The notes beneath the pieces were generated by a model. The model was given only the letters and a program-made list of their open reading frames with translations, was not told the origin of the DNA and ran no database searches. The position numbers and the translations under genes were made by a program. 64,000 nt of DNA from Lunatimonas lonarensis (GTDB lineage Bacteria > Bacteroidota > Bacteroidia > Cytophagales > Cyclobacteriaceae), in contig NZ_AQHR01000085.1 of NCBI RefSeq assembly GCF_000390185.1, positions 310,001 through 374,000 of the forward strand, read 5' to 3'. Shown here in pieces: positions 26,532-35,466 of the stretch (its first letter is position 1; the number at the start of each line of letters is the position of its first letter).

Positions 26532-27769
26532 GCGAACGATTTAGCGCAAGCTACCTCATAGAAACCTCCCAATCACTGGAAAAGGCCGTCCAAACCATGG
26601 CTGGCGAACAGTCCACCGGCACCTTTGTGAAAATCCCCGGGGAAACCGGGGAGTTGATGGAAAAATATGCCGCCAAAATTGAAGAGCTGGAGGAACTGGA
26701 AACCGTAGACCAACCTGCCCTACCCCATGCCAAGAAGGGAACACCCATAAGGAGGGCCAGAGTGAAGCTTAGTTGGCCGGTGGAAAACATAGGCCCCAAT
26801 CTTCCCAACCTCATGGCGACCGTGGCGGGAAACCTTTTTGAATTGGCTCCTTTTTCAGGACTCAAGCTTTTGGACATACGTTTGCCCGACAGCTTCGAAA
26901 GCGTGTATCCTGGCCCGGGATTTGGCATAGGAGGCACCTATAAGAAAATCGGAATAAGCGATAGGCCTATCATAGGCACTATCATCAAGCCCAGCGTGGG
27001 ACTAGATGCAGCATTGACCGCCAAGCAGGTTAGCACCCTTATCGATGCAGGGCTGGATTTTATCAAGGATGATGAACTTATGGGAGACCCCACCTATAAC
27101 CGCTTTACGGAAAGGGTGGATGCCTGTATGAAAGTGATCAACAACTATGCAGATAAGCACGGCAAGAAGCCCATGTATGCCTTCAACCTAAGCGGTACCA
27201 TGGATGAAATGAAGAAAAGACATGATTATCTCCTGGAAAAAGGGGGAACCTGCATCATGATCAACCTGATATGGGTGGGGCTTAGTGGTATACAAGAAAT
27301 GGCAGGTCATACGCAGTTGCCCATACATGGCCATCGAAACGGTTGGGGCATCTTCCAACGACATCCACTTTTGGGTATTGAATACCCTGCCATGGCCAAG
27401 ATGTGGCGACTTGCCGGGGTGGACCATCTGCATTGCAATGGTATCCGAAACAAGTTCTGTGAAACCGATGATTCGGTTTTTGCATCCATCAAGGATTGTC
27501 TTACGCCCATCTGGAGTGATCAAGACAGGGCCATGCCGGTACTTTCCTCTGGACAGTGGGCTGGTCAGGCCTTTGACACCTATAAAGGTATACAATCCAC
27601 CACCCTCATGTATTTGGCCGGGGGAGGAATCATGGGCCACCCTGGTGGGATAGCGGCCGGTGTGGAAAGTTTGCGCTATGCCTGGCAAGCCGCAATGGAG
27701 GGTCTCGATGAGCAGGCAGCCAGAGAAAGATACAAGGTTGTGGATGAAGCATTTGAGTTTTTTGGATGA
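26528..27769 (+). CDS. oiaX: RuBisCO-like protein, probable 3-oxo-isoapionate-4-phosphate transcarboxylase/hydrolase
   Basis: 413 residues of the RuBisCO large-subunit fold. Metal and carbamylation residues are kept: Lys154 in KPSVG, then Lys180, Asp182 and Glu183 in IKDDE, with the same 26-residue spacing as Lys175 and Lys201 of true RuBisCO; GHRNGWG supplies the substrate-side His/Arg. This is not a carbon-fixing form: the substrate loops differ (GIRNKF in place of the GKLEG loop). In the characterised OiaX route it splits 3-oxo-isoapionate 4-phosphate to 3-phosphoglycerate and glycolate. The kinase gene that makes this substrate overlaps it by four bases. Confidence 0.75.
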   Translation: MSERFSASYLIETSQSLEKAVQTMAGEQSTGTFVKIPGETGELMEKYAAKIEELEELETVDQPALPHAKKGTPIRRARVKLSWPVENIGPNLPNLMATVAGNLFELAPFSGLKLLDIRLPDSFESVYPGPGFGIGGTYKKIGISDRPIIGTIIKPSVGLDAALTAKQVSTLIDAGLDFIKDDELMGDPTYNRFTERVDACMKVINNYADKHGKKPMYAFNLSGTMDEMKKRHDYLLEKGGTCIMINLIWVGLSGIQEMAGHTQLPIHGHRNGWGIFQRHPLLGIEYPAMAKMWRLAGVDHLHCNGIRNKFCETDDSVFASIKDCLTPIWSDQDRAMPVLSSGQWAGQAFDTYKGIQSTTLMYLAGGGIMGHPGGIAAGVESLRYAWQAAMEGLDEQAARERYKVVDEAFEFFG

Positions 27770-29142
27770 GAAAGGAAAAAGACATACTCTTAGGTTATTA
27801 CGGGGATGACTTTACAGGTTCCTCCGATGTGTTGGAGGTACTGAGTCTACTGGGTATCCCCACCATTTTGTTTTTGGAAGCCCCAAGCAAAGAGCAGGTA
27901 GAAAATTTTGCCTTTAAGAACCAGGATTTGGGAGCTTTTGGACAAATCGCCTTTGGGGTGGCTGGGATAGCCCGAAGCCTGGCCCCTGCCGAAATGGAAA
28001 AGGAGATTGACCCGATTTTTGAGAAAATGGCCAAAATTCCTTTTCGGTATTTCCATTATAAAATCTGTAGCACCCTGGACAGTTCCCCAAAGGTGGGTAA
28101 TATAGGCACTGCCATGAAGGTGGCCGAAAAACATTTTCCTTCAGACTTTATCCCCTTGGTAGTGGGTTTTCCCACCTTAAACCGCTTTGTAGCCTTTGGG
28201 AACCTGTATGCACGGATAGGAAAAACCACCTACCGGCTGGACCGACACCCGGTGATGGCCCGGCACCCTATCACTCCCATGACTGAGAGCGATATCAGGC
28301 TGCACCTGAAAAAGCAAATGGATAGGGACATGGAGCTCGTAGAGCTTCAGGAATTGGAAAACCTGCCCCTAAGAAAGCCCGAAGAGCTACTCAGAATCCC
28401 AGAAAAAGGGGAGGCTGCTCCCCTACTGCTCTTTGATACCGTGGAAAACAATCAGCTCAACCCCATAGGCCAATGGCTGCATAGGCACTGCCGGCAACGG
28501 AATCAACTGCTACTTGGTTCCTCTGCGATGGAGTATGCGCTGGGAAGGGTATATGGCACCGATAACAAGGTGAAATCACCACCCAAAGCCGTCACTCCTA
28601 TCCTGGTGGTAGCTGGCAGTTGTGCGCAAAATACGGCTGATCAGATCCTGCACGCCGAAAAGATTGGATTTCAATTAGTTAGGATAAACGTAAAGAAACT
28701 GTACCAGGAGCAGGATCAAAAAGGGGAGATTGAGCGGGTGGTAAATGAAACACTCAGCTCCTTGCAAAACGGGAATCATACGGTGGTTTTCTCAGCCTTG
28801 GGACCCGAGGATCCCCACGTGAAAGCCACATTGAATTCCGAATGGTCAAAAAAAGAACCCCAAACCATTGCCAAAGCCCAGGCAGTGATAACCAAAACCA
28901 TTGTAGAGGAATTCCCCCTGAAACGGCTGGTCACTGCCGGAGGGGACACCTCTGGGTATATCCTTAAAGCCTTGGACATAGTTGCCTTTGAATTTGCTGG
29001 AGAGTTGGCCCCGGGTGCACCCCTATGCATTGCCCACGGCAAAAACAAGTGGGTGGATGGGATGGAAATTGCCATCAAAGGAGGACAGAACGGCAATCAC
29101 CGCTATTTTGAATATGCCCAACAAGGAGGAATTGTATCATAG
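27766..29142 (+). CDS. oiaK: DUF1537 (four-carbon acid sugar kinase family), probable 3-oxo-isoapionate kinase
   Basis: 458 residues. The N-terminal domain has YYGDDFTGSSDVLE (DDxTG sugar-acid binding motif) and the C-terminal nucleotide-binding domain has VVAGSCAQNTADQI and VTAGGDTSGYILKALD. It phosphorylates a sugar acid with ATP; within this operon the expected substrate is L-3-oxo-isoapionate, giving the 4-phosphate used by the RuBisCO-like enzyme. The ATG overlaps the stop of that gene (ATGA), so the two consecutive enzymes are translationally coupled. Cytoplasmic. Confidence 0.75.
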   Translation: MRKEKDILLGYYGDDFTGSSDVLEVLSLLGIPTILFLEAPSKEQVENFAFKNQDLGAFGQIAFGVAGIARSLAPAEMEKEIDPIFEKMAKIPFRYFHYKICSTLDSSPKVGNIGTAMKVAEKHFPSDFIPLVVGFPTLNRFVAFGNLYARIGKTTYRLDRHPVMARHPITPMTESDIRLHLKKQMDRDMELVELQELENLPLRKPEELLRIPEKGEAAPLLLFDTVENNQLNPIGQWLHRHCRQRNQLLLGSSAMEYALGRVYGTDNKVKSPPKAVTPILVVAGSCAQNTADQILHAEKIGFQLVRINVKKLYQEQDQKGEIERVVNETLSSLQNGNHTVVFSALGPEDPHVKATLNSEWSKKEPQTIAKAQAVITKTIVEEFPLKRLVTAGGDTSGYILKALDIVAFEFAGELAPGAPLCIAHGKNKWVDGMEIAIKGGQNGNHRYFEYAQQGGIVS

Positions 29143-29193
29143 AAAATAAATGTGAGATGCAGTCAAGGACTGCGAAAAATAAAAAATACCCTT

Positions 29194-30027
29194 ATGAAGA
29201 CTAAAGTAACATTGATAGGTGCCGGAGGCAAAATGGGGATACGGCTCAGCAACAACCTAAAAGACCACCCCGATTACGAAACATCCTACCTAGAGGTGAG
29301 CGAGGCGGGTTTGGAAAGAATGAAAACCATTGGGGTGACACCCGGCAAAGCCGAAGACTGTGTCCCCGATGCGGATGTGGTAATTTATGCGGTGCCTGAT
29401 GTGGCGATTGGCAAAGTGACGGCCAACTATGTACCAAAAATGAAGACGGGGGCTATTGGTATGTTCCTAGACCCCGCCGCCCCTTTGGCAGGACATCTAG
29501 CACATAGGGAGGATATCAGCTACTTTGCCTCCCACCCATGCCACCCATCGGTTTTCAATTGGGAACCAAACGAAAAAGCCCATTATGATTACTTTGGAGG
29601 CATTGCTGCCAAGCAAAGCATCGTATGCGCCTTGATACAGGGTCCTAGGGAGCATTATGAGGTAGGTGAAAAAATCGCCAAAGTGATCTATGGCCCGGTA
29701 AACAAATCCATAGAAGTAACCATTGAGCAGATGGGGATCTTGGAACCTGCATTGTCGGAAACCTTCTGCGGGGCCATGATCACTGCCTTAAAAGAAGGTG
29801 CGGATGCAGCCATTGCCAAAGGAGTGCCCCAGGAAGCCGTGTTTGAGTTTCTAATGGGACATATCAATATAGAGCTTGCCCTGCTCTTTGACCAATTGCC
29901 AGGAGGTAAATTTTCCGATGCCGCTATCAAAGCCATTGAAATCGGCAAAAAGAAAATCTTTAAAGACAACTGGAAAGAAATATTTGAACCTGAATCGGTA
30001 AAAGAACAAATTAAAGCCATCACCTAA
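29194..30027 (+). CDS. apnO: NAD-binding D-apionate oxidoisomerase (ApnO family)
   Basis: 277 residues from the ATG at 29194; a GTG at 29152 would add 14 residues ahead of the Rossmann motif. The N-terminus reads TLIGAGGKMG (nucleotide binding), followed by VIYAVPDVAIGKV, DPAAPLAG and YFASHPCHPSVFNW, with a helical C-terminal domain as in phosphogluconate dehydrogenase-like enzymes. This is the layout of ApnO, which converts D-apionate to L-3-oxo-isoapionate. Fifty-one bases separate it from the kinase gene; its TAA shares a base with the ATG of the apiosidase gene. Confidence 0.75.
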   Translation: MKTKVTLIGAGGKMGIRLSNNLKDHPDYETSYLEVSEAGLERMKTIGVTPGKAEDCVPDADVVIYAVPDVAIGKVTANYVPKMKTGAIGMFLDPAAPLAGHLAHREDISYFASHPCHPSVFNWEPNEKAHYDYFGGIAAKQSIVCALIQGPREHYEVGEKIAKVIYGPVNKSIEVTIEQMGILEPALSETFCGAMITALKEGADAAIAKGVPQEAVFEFLMGHINIELALLFDQLPGGKFSDAAIKAIEIGKKKIFKDNWKEIFEPESVKEQIKAIT

Positions 30028-31700
30028 TGAAGTTATCAATTGGAAAGTGCACCTGGTTTTTTAGCTTGGGTGTGTTAATGATGAATTGTAAAGCAGACCC
30101 TACCATAGAAACCATAGGGCAATGGGAAAGCTATGAGATCAGCTTTGAGGCTGCCAATGCCTATGAAAACCCCTACACGGGAGTAGACATGTATGCCCTT
30201 TTCACCGATGAAACAGGGATTACACACAAACGTCCGGCCTTTTGGGACGGGGACAAAGTCTGGAAAATCCGCTTCGCTCCCCCGGAAGCAAATCGTACCT
30301 ATTCCTGGGAAACCTTTGCCAATGTACAGGATCCGGGCCTTGTAGGTAAAAACGGAACGTTGTTTTCTTCTCCTTACCGTGGCAATAACAGGCTTATTCA
30401 GAAGGGCTTTCTCACGGTATCGGAGGGAAAAAGAAATATAATTCATAGAGACGGCAGCCCTTTTCTGCTTGTGGGAGACACCCCGTGGGCACTTCCCTTC
30501 AGGGGAACGGTGGAATCGGTGGGCATCTATGCCAAAGACCGCCAGAAAAAAGGGTTTAATGCCACCCTCCTGATGACCGTTCAGCCAGACCAAGAAGCCG
30601 AGGGGCCGGACAGCCGCACCGAAGATTATGGGTTTGGCAGGGGCTTTCACGATCTAAAGGATGGACACCTCAATGAGTTGAACCCCGGGTATTTTCAGCT
30701 GTTGGATAAGCTATTGGGAATTCTGCACGACCATGAAATTGTCCCGGTTTTGCAGCCGGTATTTCAAGGATTTGGCTGGAAGGGCAAAAATGTGCTTGGC
30801 AATAAGGCTGTTCCAGAGGAATATGTAAGATACACCAAGTATTTGCTGGCCAGGTATGGAGCCATGCCTGTTATGTACCTGGTATCCGCAGACGGTCACG
30901 GGAAAGAACCGGGCATCAAAGAGACCGGAGAAATGCTCTTGGAATGGGATGCCTATGGGCAGCCAAGGGGTATTCACTATAACCCCTTTGATGAGGCTCC
31001 TCCCTCAGGATATACCGGTGACCCGGATAGGTTCCCAAAACATGGAAACAAATCTTACCAAGCGGAAGAATGGTTGGATTTTCAATGGTGCCAAACAGGC
31101 CATGGCGGCGAACACATTCTGCATAAGGTAGAAAAGATGTACCACAACACCCCGACCAAAGCCGCGGCAAACGGGGAGCCCACTTATGAAAGAATTGGAA
31201 ACCCCGACAAAGCCACCGGATGGTGGCAGGGCCATGAAGCCTGGTCCCAATGGACTTCTGGAGGTACCATGGGCGTAGTGTATGGGGCTGCAGGACTTTG
31301 GAACTGGAAGCTAAGGACAGAGGAACCGGGTTTTGACGCCTGGTCCACCACCAACGCTTCCTGGGAAGAGGCTACTGCCTTTGAAGGAAGTAAATTCCCG
31401 GGCCTTTTTGGCAAAAGCCTGGAAGGATATGACATCACCGACATTGAGCTTTCCAACCAGGGAAATGATAGACAAAAGGTGCTTCAAAAAGGAGATTCAC
31501 TATATGTGGCCTACCTTCCCGAGGGGGGCAAGCTTCAGTTGGGCGGGGTCAGGAAAGACCTTCCTGTGGTATTTTTGGATCCCAAAACCGGAGAGAGAAA
31601 AGATCAGGGAAATTCAAGTGAAGAGGAAACCAAATCGTATGACCTGCCCCAAGGTGAACCTTGGGTGGTTATTATTGGAGAAAAATCCGCCACGCCATGA
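30027..31700 (+). CDS. GH140-type apiosidase (DUF5060 + DUF4038), lipoprotein
   Basis: 557 residues. Signal with lipobox LMMNC (Cys21), then a DUF5060-like beta domain (about 25-110, IGQWESYEISFEA), then the apiosidase-like TIM barrel (about 115-470) starting HRDGSPFLLVGDTPWALPF and containing NATLLMTVQP and MPVMYLVSADGHGKEPG, and a small C-terminal beta domain. GH140 enzymes release D-apiose from rhamnogalacturonan II side chains. As an envelope lipoprotein it would feed the cytoplasmic pathway encoded around it. Start follows the ApnO stop with a one-base overlap (TAATG); the ApnL gene overlaps its end by four bases. Confidence 0.8.
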   Translation: MKLSIGKCTWFFSLGVLMMNCKADPTIETIGQWESYEISFEAANAYENPYTGVDMYALFTDETGITHKRPAFWDGDKVWKIRFAPPEANRTYSWETFANVQDPGLVGKNGTLFSSPYRGNNRLIQKGFLTVSEGKRNIIHRDGSPFLLVGDTPWALPFRGTVESVGIYAKDRQKKGFNATLLMTVQPDQEAEGPDSRTEDYGFGRGFHDLKDGHLNELNPGYFQLLDKLLGILHDHEIVPVLQPVFQGFGWKGKNVLGNKAVPEEYVRYTKYLLARYGAMPVMYLVSADGHGKEPGIKETGEMLLEWDAYGQPRGIHYNPFDEAPPSGYTGDPDRFPKHGNKSYQAEEWLDFQWCQTGHGGEHILHKVEKMYHNTPTKAAANGEPTYERIGNPDKATGWWQGHEAWSQWTSGGTMGVVYGAAGLWNWKLRTEEPGFDAWSTTNASWEEATAFEGSKFPGLFGKSLEGYDITDIELSNQGNDRQKVLQKGDSLYVAYLPEGGKLQLGGVRKDLPVVFLDPKTGERKDQGNSSEEETKSYDLPQGEPWVVIIGEKSATP

Positions 31701-33460
31701 CCGGAAAAAAACTCAATGCCGGAAAACTATCTCTCTGGTATGAAGAGGGCTTTTTGCGTTATATCCAATATGGGAACCAGGAAGTCATCCGCATGATCAA
31801 CCACGCGCTGAGGGATCATAACTGGGGCACTTTACCCATGAAAATCGAGGAGGAAAATATAAAAGAGGGAAAGGAAACCTTTAATATCCACTACAAGGCC
31901 TCCTTTAATCATGGGAATATTTCCTTTGCCTTGGATTGCGAAATCCGGGGCCATCCGGACAACAGCCTAAGTTTTTCCTATAAAGGAAGGGCTTTGAGTG
32001 ATTTTACAAGAAATCGCATCGGGTTCACTGTATTACACCCGGCAAGCCCCTGTGTGGGCAATCCGATCTCCATCGTCCATACCGACCAAAGCCGTACCCA
32101 AAGCCACTTCCCGGTGCAAATCAACCCCCATCAGCCCTTTATGGACATCAAAGAAATGCATTGGAGTCTCGCAGAGAACATTGGCGCCGGCTTGTATTTT
32201 GAAGGGGAAATATTTGAAACGGAAGACCAACGAAATTGGACAGACGCAAGTTACAAGACCTATTGCACTCCCCTGGGCATTCCCTTCCCTGTTCAGCTTC
32301 GTAAAGGGGACGAAGTAAATCAAAAAATAACGCTAAAGGTAAAAGCACCGGAGGGCCTTTCCCCCCAAGAGGAAGTTGATAGTCCCGTAGTTGTATCTAT
32401 AGATCAGGATTCGGCACTAACTCTTCCGGCGTTGGGTGCTATGCTCACCGGACCTATGAAACAGGAGATCATCCGTGAATTGGTCAATGATCTTGGCCTT
32501 GATTATCTCCGGGTAAATATTGAATTGGATGAGGATACTGATGAATCTCCTCTATCCAGTACCAAAAACCTGGAAATACCATTGGAATTGGCGGTGTTTT
32601 CGGATGACCCAGATGTAGAAAAGCTGAAAAATTGGACAAAGGAATCCGGAAAGATCAAGCGGCTATTGCTTTTCGGTAATACCTCAAAGGTGACTCCAGA
32701 GGGCTGGTTAAACAAAGTGCCCGAACTGAGGCAGGCTTTTCCAGAGACCCAACTGATCGGTGGCACCGATGCCTTCTTTGCCGAACTTAACCGGGAAAGG
32801 ATCGATGCAGGTAGGTTGGACGGAGTTAGTTTTTCCATCAACCCTCAGGTTCACGCCTTTGATGACCAATCTCTCATTGAAACTTTACCCGCCCAGGGGT
32901 ACACGGTAAAGTCCGCTCAATCCTTGTACCCCGGCAAACTTGTGGGAATCAGTCCGGTCAGTTTTCACATGCGATGGAACCCCAATGCCACAGAACCCGG
33001 CAAGCCGCTGAGAGAACCTACGGGCTGGACAGATCAGCGGCAATACACCCCTTTTGGGGCTTTTTGGTGGTTGATCAGCCTAAAGTACCTGCATCTGGCA
33101 GGTGCAGGCAAAGTTTGCTTTTTTGAACTGATGGGGGAAAATGGTTGGGCTCGGCAAGTGGGCGAGGGTTTGGAAAAATCACCGGCCTTTGCGTTGCGGT
33201 CCCAGCTGAAAGACTACCGAAAAGCTCTCCCCTGTTCCAGCGAGAAGCCGTTATTGGTAGATGCCATTGCGTTTGAGAATGACCATGAAATCTCCCTTTT
33301 CGTTGTCAACTGGACTAAAACAGAGGTATCTATAAAGGTTCCGGGAGGTTTCACTCCAGTTGCCTATTTGACGGAGCAAAAATTCGAATGGCATAAAGCT
33401 GACATTAGCTCCATGCGTATGCCTCGCAGAAGCCTTGTACATTACAAAACAACCCTTTGA
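31697..33460 (+). CDS. apnL: D-apionate lactonase (ApnL family)
   Basis: 587 residues from the ATG at 31697, chosen for the ATGA overlap with the apiosidase stop; an earlier ATG at 31661 would overlap by 40 bases. Long, distinctive family without homology to common lactonases. Segments that I recognise as ApnL are ALRDHNWGTLP, NRIGFTVLHP, PVQINPHQPFMDIK and EDQRNWTDASYKTYC. A second, TIM-barrel-like half runs from about 250 to the end. It would open D-apionolactone to D-apionate, between ApsD and ApnO in the pathway. No signal peptide, so cytoplasmic. Last gene of the operon; a small hairpin follows. Confidence 0.78.
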   Translation: MTGKKLNAGKLSLWYEEGFLRYIQYGNQEVIRMINHALRDHNWGTLPMKIEEENIKEGKETFNIHYKASFNHGNISFALDCEIRGHPDNSLSFSYKGRALSDFTRNRIGFTVLHPASPCVGNPISIVHTDQSRTQSHFPVQINPHQPFMDIKEMHWSLAENIGAGLYFEGEIFETEDQRNWTDASYKTYCTPLGIPFPVQLRKGDEVNQKITLKVKAPEGLSPQEEVDSPVVVSIDQDSALTLPALGAMLTGPMKQEIIRELVNDLGLDYLRVNIELDEDTDESPLSSTKNLEIPLELAVFSDDPDVEKLKNWTKESGKIKRLLLFGNTSKVTPEGWLNKVPELRQAFPETQLIGGTDAFFAELNRERIDAGRLDGVSFSINPQVHAFDDQSLIETLPAQGYTVKSAQSLYPGKLVGISPVSFHMRWNPNATEPGKPLREPTGWTDQRQYTPFGAFWWLISLKYLHLAGAGKVCFFELMGENGWARQVGEGLEKSPAFALRSQLKDYRKALPCSSEKPLLVDAIAFENDHEISLFVVNWTKTEVSIKVPGGFTPVAYLTEQKFEWHKADISSMRMPRRSLVHYKTTL

Positions 33461-33461
33461 A

Positions 33462-33474
33462 GCCGAAAATCGGC
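33462..33474 (+). terminator. small hairpin after the apiose operon
   Basis: GCCGA and TCGGC pair around AAA just after the stop of the lactonase gene. The stem is only 5 bp and no T-run follows, so terminator function is doubtful; it lies between convergent genes where one is expected. Confidence 0.3.
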
Positions 33475-33620
33475 CTCAAAAGGTTGTCCAGAATATCATA
33501 AAAAACAACTGCTAAGCTCTGCTTTTCCGCAACTCCCACAGACAACAGCGAAGGGGAATATCCTTTTCGATTTTACCATCCCAATCAACGCCGGGCACCA
33601 AAGCATCATCCGGTTTTACA

Positions 33621-35207
33621 CTACATATCGTGGGATAGCGGGATCAACACCGCCCGAAGATCGGGATCGGGCATGTCCCTGTCAAACGGAAACATTGGGC
33701 GATTGATACGTTTGTAATCCAGCCTCTCCAAATCTTGGTCTACACCTCCAGGTGTCAATGCCATAATCCAGTCACCTCGCATGTCGTAGAGTTCCGGAAC
33801 GAGGTAGCCAATTTTCACGACTACTATATCCGCTTCCCTTGGTTTGAGGCCAAGACGGGTAAAATCGGATTCCAAATGATAAGGCTTACGCTTTTTCGTA
33901 ACGATCACGTATGCACTGCCTACTTTGACCACCACCTCCGTTTCGGCATTTCGATCCCCATGTTCGATCGCTGTTACCAAACCTTCCAGCAAAATCGGAG
34001 GCGCAAAACGATCGTCAACTGCCGCACCGGCCTTGGCAGATACCCTGTTGCCCACTCCGGCCTTGATCGCAGCTTCGACGAACTCCGGCCCCGGCAGAGA
34101 TGCATATATCAGGCTAGGCCCATTTTCCCGCTTGAACTCCGGACGCTTCAATATCTCATGCATTGTCCAGGTAACATCCCCGGCGCCGCCAGCGGTAGGA
34201 TTATCGCCCATATCACTTATCATAAAGGGTTTTTTGTCACTCTTGACGGCTTTGTCCAAGGCTTCTTTCAGTGTAGTGGTAGGTGCAATAAAATCAAAAT
34301 CATGCCGAACAGCCCAAAATGCCTGCGCCAACTCCTCGGCCGTAGTAGTTACCGCTGCCTTATCGTCTCCCGTCACCATCACCACGCCCTGATTTCTGGG
34401 CTCATCTGCCCAAGCGTATCCTATCCAGATGGCTGCATCTACCACTCCCTCCCTATCGGCTGCCGGGTACACCTTGGCATAAAGGCTCTTTCCCGGATCT
34501 ACCCGGGTACTTGTTTTTTCACCCGGCAATAAAATGGGCACAGGGATCCAAGCCTTGTAGGCAGGCTTTCCCTTACCGCTTTCCAAGCGATCCAGTAAGT
34601 TATCCATTGCCCGCTTTTTCGATTCCAACGCATCTTCATGGGGAGCCATGCGGTAACAGGTAATGATATCCGAGTGGCCTGCCAGCTCCTTGGTGACATT
34701 CCCATGGAGATCCATGGAAGTGGAGATAATGGTCTCCTTTCCAACTACCTCCCGTATGCGGGTGATCATGTCTCCCTCGGGGTCATCCAACCCCTGCACG
34801 CTCATTGCCCCATGAATATCGAAAAACAGGCCGTCATACGGCAGGTTTTCCCGAAGCATGTCCAGCGTCTTTGCCATCATGGATTCATACGCATCCCGGG
34901 CCACAATTCCACCTGGAATGGCATGTCCCCGGAATGTGGGGAACCACACCGCACGCTTTCGGTTCGCCGAATCAGGTGCCATGAAAGGGTAATAGGAGAA
35001 AATTTCCTCCCCGATCCGTGCATGAAAAGCATCCTCTTGCGTTACAGCCGGTGAAAATGTGCTCGACTCAATCGCCAGGCCTGCAATGGCCACACGGGGC
35101 AGTTTACGTTCTTCGGTTTGGTCATTTCCGGAACAGGCAACCAACAACAGGCAAGCGGCAAGGCCTGCGAAAATCAAATTGGATCTTTTGAAAAAGGAAT
35201 GGTTCAT
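33621..35207 (-). CDS. M81 family (MlrC-like) metallopeptidase lipoprotein
   Basis: 528 residues. Lipoprotein signal with LLLVACSG (Cys about 25). Family landmarks are AGLAIESSTFSPA at the start of the domain, FFDIHGAMSVQGLDDPEGD, STSMDLHGNVT with probable zinc ligands, YRMAPHED, and DMGDNPTAGGAGD in the second half. M81 includes MlrC, which degrades linearised microcystin peptides; most members have unknown substrates. Envelope-anchored, which is unusual relative to the soluble proteobacterial forms. Monocistronic and convergent with the apiose operon. Confidence 0.88.
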   Translation of the reverse strand: MNHSFFKRSNLIFAGLAACLLLVACSGNDQTEERKLPRVAIAGLAIESSTFSPAVTQEDAFHARIGEEIFSYYPFMAPDSANRKRAVWFPTFRGHAIPGGIVARDAYESMMAKTLDMLRENLPYDGLFFDIHGAMSVQGLDDPEGDMITRIREVVGKETIISTSMDLHGNVTKELAGHSDIITCYRMAPHEDALESKKRAMDNLLDRLESGKGKPAYKAWIPVPILLPGEKTSTRVDPGKSLYAKVYPAADREGVVDAAIWIGYAWADEPRNQGVVMVTGDDKAAVTTTAEELAQAFWAVRHDFDFIAPTTTLKEALDKAVKSDKKPFMISDMGDNPTAGGAGDVTWTMHEILKRPEFKRENGPSLIYASLPGPEFVEAAIKAGVGNRVSAKAGAAVDDRFAPPILLEGLVTAIEHGDRNAETEVVVKVGSAYVIVTKKRKPYHLESDFTRLGLKPREADIVVVKIGYLVPELYDMRGDWIMALTPGGVDQDLERLDYKRINRPMFPFDRDMPDPDLRAVLIPLSHDM

Positions 35208-35329
35208 AGAGAATTCGTTAGGATGGTTGTAGTGTCCAAAAATAAGAAACCCAATTGAAAAAAGAAATTTTTAGCTAATTACAAGTTAAACTATCGATTT
35301 TTTATTTAAGTCAGCACCAATAGACAAAT

Positions 35330-35466
35330 TTAACAATTTCCTGTCCACACATATTCCATTGCGCCTTTATCATAGAATGGCATGGTGCATTTGTTCTGTA
35401 CAGGATCTACCTCCATTTTCATTAGCTTGAGCGATTCGAGGAACCATAAATTACTACTGGGAGTGG
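35330..35466 (-). pseudogene. possible 3' remnant of a decayed gene
   Basis: Between the two minus-strand genes a frame remains open to a stop at 35330-35332 and ends KMEVDPVQNKCTMPFYDKGAM then EYVWTGNC. The residue mix, with paired Cys, is protein-like, but no start or upstream part exists outside the end of the neighbouring gene. I do not recognise the family. Low certainty; the rest of 35208-35466 probably carries the promoter of the M81 gene. Confidence 0.25.

Noticed and set aside
26528-27769. RuBisCO large subunit for carbon fixation
   Set aside because: No small subunit or phosphoribulokinase nearby, substrate loop differs, and the operon context is sugar-acid catabolism.
33735-34532. 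265-codon open frame antisense to the M81 peptidase gene
   Set aside because: Residue mix is not protein-like and the opposite strand has a full family match; open only because of G+C-rich codons.
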